From assembly GCF_018294505.1 (NCBI RefSeq), contig NC_057801.1, forward strand, positions 199,024,538 to 199,088,537: a DNA stretch of 64,000 nt. Reading direction: 5' to 3'. A program made the translations under genes and the position numbers. The stretch comes from Triticum aestivum. Its lineage: Eukaryota > Streptophyta > Magnoliopsida > Poales > Poaceae. Positions 58,965 through 64,000 of the stretch are shown piece after piece. The notes beneath the pieces are model-generated. The model had not been told where the DNA came from. It did no database searches and saw only the letters and a program-made list of their open reading frames with translations. Position 1 is the stretch's first letter. Each line of letters opens with the position of its first letter.

Positions 58965-61900
58965 CTACTCGTTCCCATGAGGAGTAGGTGAGGCAGCAGG
59001 GTCGTCGTTGAGGTTTGGTGGTGCAGACGAACTTGGTGCAGTGTTGATATGCGCCGAAGTTGGAGGTGGTGAAGTAGCATCATCGGCGTCATCAAGGACT
59101 CTGGCATTAACAGTTGCCGCGGAGGAGGAGTACTCAGAATCTTCGAGTGATGGAGTCTGATGCAAGACAACGTTCCTGGGAGGAGTGGTATCAAACTTGA
59201 ATCTCTCTGTGAAGCCATCATCTTGAAGATCAGCTTCAGCACTGAGCAATGTCAGACTCTTCCAAGACCTCCGACAGGTTTCATGAGTGACAAATGCATT
59301 CTTGGTGGCAAGATTTCGAATGCGATTAATATCCACCAAGAGGCTTTGCATCTGACGCTTTAGCCAGTAATGATGCTTATCGTGTTTCTGATGCAAGGCC
59401 ACGAGAAGCTCTCGGTCATTAAGCACATGAGATCTCTTTCGAGGCCTTGGAGCAATAGTGCTTTCAGTGGCTTCAGTACGGGCACGGCAAGGTGCACGAG
59501 TATTTCCAGCCAGGGTATAAACACGAGTGGCAACATGAACTCCTTCAACATGCTGAGAGAAACTCTGACGATCGACATTGTGAAGATAAATTGCCTCCTT
59601 GGCAGGCTCTGGGTATATGGCTTCGACGGACATATCAACCTCTGGCAAGAATATGAGATGGTTGCGTGCAGAGGGCTGATAGTCAACAGCAGAGTGAAGC
59701 TTGATCAGACGCATTACTCATGGAGCATAGAATTTCAGACCAAATATGTCTGAGCCAGATGCAACAAATTGGCGAATGAAGAAATCCTGAGCATTAAAGC
59801 TGATGCCATTGAGAATATAGAAGACCAATGTCTTCATTGAGCCTTCAAGCTTTGCTGAGGAAGAATGTCCTTTGATGGGCCATAGAGTTCGCCTGATAAT
59901 GTGATAGATGGTGCGGGGCAGATACTCTAGGTCTTCAACAAAGAATTCCTTGGGATATTCAGCATCCTGCGGCAGTGGCTTCATCATACTCAGCATTTGG
60001 CTCATATTGGGCTCAGGCTTCTGGAAGATGCTTTCCAATGCATTGCGGTGAAGCTGGCAACCAGGTTCATATAGTTCACCTGGAGTGGACATGCCAGTAA
60101 GCTCAATGAGATCAAGAGCTTTGGCTTCATGGTGTACATTGCCTGTCATCCACTCAAGGACCCATGTCTTTGGATCCCTGTTGTAACCGCGAATGTGGAG
60201 AGTTTCATAGAATTGCAGCAAAAGCTCTTCATTCCAATTTTCTTTATCAGTCACAAACTGGAGAAGGCCTGCATCTCTGAAACAGTCGAGGGCTTCTTCT
60301 AAGCATGGCAGGCCCGCAATGGCTTCGCAGTCCAGATGCATATGGGGAAATATGCACCCTTGATTGTATAGGACACAGGAGTAATAATTGTGTTGCTGAT
60401 AACTCCAGAACTGATCAGATGATATTCTTGGCTTGGAATATGGGTTCTTGGCTCTGTCAAAGAAAGTGTTGTGTGCAATGAAGCCATTTACGTTGAATGA
60501 TCCTGGCGCAGATGCAGTACCTGGAAACCATGGCAGCCTTGGTTTTGGCTTCTGAACCTATGGCCTGTGCTCCACATGATAATCAAATTGAGGTCCAGGA
60601 GCAGGCGGAGGAACCAGAATTGGCCATCTGACAGTGACAAGCTCGCCTTGATAAAACGCTTGCCCAATGGTGTGTGGCCTTGGTGCCGGTACAGGAGCAG
60701 TGACATTTGCAATGGCGTTTGGCTGCACATTGGTTGCAGGTGCATCATTGGCTTCAGAAACCGTGTTCAATGCAGGCGCCACATTACCTTCAGCCATGAC
60801 AATGTCATTGGCTTCAGTAGTGTTGTTGGTGGCTACCTCCGTATTTTCAACCTCCACTTTAGTAGCTGGAGGGTCGGGCACAGACACGTTCTCCTCGAGA
60901 ACATATTCTTGGTTGGTAGGGGGTGTGGCAACACGTTCTTCTTCTTGACAGGGTTCTTGATTTTCATCGGCTGATGCAGCCAGTATGTCGTCAGCAGCTT
61001 TGGCTTCAGACGCAGAGAAATTCACAGTAGGAGTGGCTTCAGGAAACACTTGTTGTGCTGCTGAGGTGGGTTGCACTTCTCCTTCTGGAACGCTCGATGG
61101 AGCGACTTGTGGCCTTAGTCCTTTACGAAGCCTGTGAAAAACTGGAGACGCCTTTGGAGTAGGAGTTGGATGGACCACATAGTCGTCATCATCATCAAGC
61201 ACCGGATTGGTGACTTGAGGTGGGGGAGTTCTCGGTGAGTCTTGACTTGGAGTTGCTGGTTGAGGGCGATCAGCCCATGAGGCATCCTGAGAGATTGGCG
61301 TCAAAGGACGACCAATACTGATGAGTTTGCTGTTCATGAGAATAGGCGATGATACCGTTTGGCGCTCGATCTGAGGAAGGACTTCATCATCATCTACATT
61401 GTCTTGGGGACCAATGTCTTCAGCCATGATGGGGTCAATGGCTGGAACTTCTTCAACTTCAGGAGCCTCTGTGGAAGCAGGCTTGTGAACTATCAACTGA
61501 CGCTCTTGGTGTTCTGATGTAGGACGAGCAAAAGAGATGGGCTTGACAACGAGGGGCTCTATGGGACCAGCCCGATCTTTCTTCTTAGTCTTTCTCTTCT
61601 TGGGTAATGGAGCATCATCGGTGGTGTTCTTGAACTTGCGCTTTCTGGCTTCGGCTTCAGCTGCCCTAGTTTTCTTTAGTTCTGAAGCCACTGTGGGGAT
61701 CTTAGGTTTCGAGCCTGTCATGCTGGCAGGGAAGACAATGCGAGGTTCTTCTCGCCCTGAAGCTTTGGCTTGGGCCACAGCAGGCTTCTTCTTCTTGGCA
61801 GCCAGCTTGGGGTCAATGCCAGGACTTCCAAGTGCCTTGCGCTTCTCAGCTTCATTGTAAGCTTGAACACACTTGGCAGCGAGGTTTTTCATTCGCCCGC

Positions 61901-63263
61901 GTGAACCTTTGGCTTCTTCACGTTTCTTGCAAAATGCCTCCTTGAGGTCATGCAACATCAGCTTGAAGTTTTGAACATCAGCCACACTGAGCTTGGCCAC
62001 GTGCTTCTTGAACTGGTCTTTCTCATAGTCTATTTTGTTCTTCAGTTCAACAATCTTCTGAGCCAGAGCCAGCTCAGGAGCAATGGCGCCTTGGAAGGCG
62101 GAGCTGATGCCAATTGGGAGCTGAAGATCATCAAAGCTGAGATTCGGGTTTTCAAACCACTCATCAATGAAATTGTCCAGAATGTTCACATCGAAGAGGG
62201 GCAGGTCATTGAAGATCTCCGCCTCTTGCTTGCTCTTAATTAGCTGCTCAAGGGCATCATCACCACACTCATCATCTATTGACAGATCAATGGATTCAGT
62301 CTTGTTCCTCAGAACGGCAGCTGGTGTCAGTGCTAGACCAGAACTCTTGACATTTTTCTTCTGGGGCCTCTCTTTCTTCTTGGAGATGCGAGAGATATCT
62401 TCAGAGTTGATACTTGGTGTAGGAGGAGCAGTTGCCAATGGCTTCGCATGTGAAGCTTTTGATGCAGCGGTAGGCTTTGAAGCCTTAGTTTTCTTTTGCT
62501 TCTGCGGCTTAGGAGGAGCTGGCGCATCATCAGAATCAGCATCATCAGCAGAGTGATCCACATTTGCACCTTGGACGGCAATGTGAGTGATGAGGCCTTC
62601 GAGGTTGTAGAAGGGGCCGATTCTGTTTTCATTGGCTTCACCGGTGCCATCTTCCCGAGGAGTAGATGGACCTGGGTTGAAGTCAAGTCCAAATGCCATC
62701 TTGTTCTTCATAGCAGAGTCTTTGGCAAACTTGAAGTTGCACTTGAACAGATTGTCTTTGTGACACCACGGCAAAGAAGATGGGTCAGCATTCTTTGTCT
62801 GTGGTCCGCAAACCATGCACGGATAGAAGCCTTGATCAATGGCTTCAAACTTGGACCTGGGTGGAAGATTTTTGTATAGGATATCTCCCCAAGGTCGCTT
62901 GATGGCATTCTTCTCGGCATACTCAGCAGTGACAAATCTGTACTTGTACCATTCCTCTGCCCAATATCTTCGAATCCATTGGATTCAATTTTTGCGTTCA
63001 CCATAGGTTTCTTCTAGGTCAGTCTTGTACAATTCATGCAAATCTAGCGGCAAATCTTTGGATGTGTTTCCACGGTGCTGTCTGCCGCCCTTTCTTGCTG
63101 ACTTATCAGTTGCCATGAAGCTTAAACTGAATGGCTTCAAAACTAGCAAAGGCTTTCGACGGCTGGTCAGACAAGAACTGGCTTTAGGAGAATTTATGTG
63201 ACTCTGTAAGAATTCTGCAAATGAATGCAAGCTATGAGAACCAAGGGATTCTCCCACGGACAT
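58965..63263 (-). pseudogene. M2 third ORF ('env-like' position), three stops, no frameshift
   Basis: Reads from ATG 63263 to the end at 58965 in one frame of about 1,432 codons, with only three stops: TGA 62985-62987, TAG 60558-60560, TGA 59718-59720. At each, M1 has a sense codon one transition away (CGA, CAG, TGG). Layout as in M1: N-terminal block, K/P/A-rich linkers, a coiled coil near 62000-62100, lysine and arginine clusters (PKKRKTKKK), an acidic middle, a globular C-terminus with FYILNGISFN and a serine-rich tail. No signal peptide or membrane segment. The largest open block is 752 codons (60558-62816). It shows that the full reading frame was one protein. Function unknown. Confidence 0.82.
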
Positions 63264-63839
63264 GTACCTATGACAGCATTAGAGGTGCGAGGGAAGGGGA
63301 AGAGGTCATATGCATTCTCAAAAGATTTCGAAGATAAATCAGTTTGAAGACATTGACCTCATAACACGAAGACATTCACTTATTTGTTGTGAGTTGGTTC
63401 CAGATTTGTACGAATCCAAGAATAGGTACAAGTGAGGAATCTAACTTGTAGAGAAGCATAAGTGAACATACTAGGCATAATATGAGATGCAGAACGGGAT
63501 AGATACTTTGGAAGTATAGAAACCACTTTTGGTAAAGAAGGATGAATCTATCAGATCAAAACGACGGTAAAAAGTAAGTTTTAATTACCACACGAAGAAC
63601 TGCTAGACAGAGCGGAGTTGGAGGCCGAGCAGTTCGATCTCCCGTGCCCTAACTTGGCGACGGAAGATACCTACAGCGGCGACAGAGAAGACGAGGTCTG
63701 CGGCCGGCGTGAGGACGGCGTCGGTGAGGTCGCGGCAGCTAAGCGCTTCGTCGCCGGCGTCGTCGAGAGCTAGCGGTGGCGCTAGGGTTTGTGCGAGGTG
63801 GCGAGGTGGAAGAAGGATTTTTGACCGCGATGTGATGTG
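63264..63839 (-). other. M2 leader exon and intron of third ORF
   Basis: Likely intron 63268-63588 (321 bp): donor GTAATT, acceptor TAG. Leader from about 63589 to the TATA box, GC-rich and strongly similar to M1's leader. Confidence 0.5.
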
Positions 63840-63912
63840 TATTTATAAGGAAAGGGATGGCACAGTGCAATTACGCAGGTGCCCCTGGCGGTTCACATCT
63901 GAAGGGCACGTG
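63840..63912 (-). promoter_or_regulatory. Internal promoter-like block before M2 third ORF
   Basis: TATAAATA (63840-63847, minus) with CACGTG (63907-63912) 59 bp upstream, matching M1 15838-15910. Confidence 0.6.
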
Positions 63913-64000
63913 GCAAGCATGCAACACATTGGAAGTTGTTCCATGTTTCCACGCATGCCTAGATTGTCGGGGTGGTCGTTACGGTTTCTCCGGCTTTCAG

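Larger units (their letters stand above)
57110..64000 (-). mobile_element. M2: second Maximus-like Sirevirus copy, 5' part outside window
   Basis: Opposite orientation to M1. Contains the 3' LTR (57110-58443), repeated PPTs, the whole third ORF (58965-63263), its intron, leader and promoter block, and runs off the right edge in the spacer between pol and the third ORF. The bases just left of the LTR, ATTTT (57105-57109), should be the TSD. It interrupts LINE L2. Confidence 0.9.

Noticed and set aside
1..64000. Host genes, CRISPR arrays, rRNA or organelle DNA
   Set aside because: None seen; all recognisable coding sequence belongs to transposable elements.

Overview
This window looks like intergenic DNA from a large grass genome. 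Wheat, Aegilops, barley or rye is the best guess, because the long terminal repeats (LTRs) resemble Triticeae families I know (Maximus, Fatima, Sabrina/WHAM). I find no host gene, tRNA, rRNA or CRISPR. Nearly every base belongs to a transposable element, and the elements are nested up to four or five deep. Family names come from memory and were not checked by a search. Element edges come from terminal TG..CA motifs, target-site duplications (TSDs), primer-binding sites (PBS) and polypurine tracts (PPT) read directly.

Layout. The base layer is a LINE (L1), visible as 28407-28554 and 54138-56296, next to an older LINE remnant (L2, 56297-57109). Left arm: an Athila-type Gypsy element (G1, before 1 to 28406) sits in L1. 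A 14-kb Maximus-like Copia/Sirevirus (M1, 291-22656, TSD CCAAC) sits in G1's gag-protease frame. A Fatima-like Gypsy element (F1, 1597-9998) sits in M1's 5' LTR. Right arm: a minus-strand LTR element with 2.7-kb LTRs (H, 28555-54137, TSD GCTAG) sits in L1 only 148 bp from G1. A Sabrina-like non-autonomous element (S2, 35929-53583, TSD AAAGG) sits in H's 5' LTR. A minus-strand chromovirus-like Gypsy element (C, 40643-50891, TSD TCTCA/TCTCG) sits in S2. At the right edge a second Maximus-like copy (M2, 57110 to beyond 64000, minus strand) interrupts L2.

Coding content. M1 keeps gag, protease, integrase, RT and RNase H in one frame, broken by stops. M1 and M2 both carry a roughly 1,430-codon third ORF. 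F1 has gag and protease only, plus a five-exon antisense gene. G1 has gag and protease plus an extra ORF. S2 has one acidic 219-aa ORF of unknown role. C keeps gag and integrase but has lost RT. H shows no coding region.

Most notable observations: (1) the third ORF of M1 and M2 has its own promoter-like unit (G-box, TATA box, GC-rich leader, intron), conserved in both copies; (2) the PPT motif that precedes the 3' LTR is repeated inside elements of several unrelated families, in S2 and G1 as AAGCTTGGGG units that can form hairpins; (3) three unrelated families each carry an accessory ORF, two of which may share a domain; (4) most nonsense codons that can be polarised are C-to-T or G-to-A transitions, as expected of decay at methylated cytosines.
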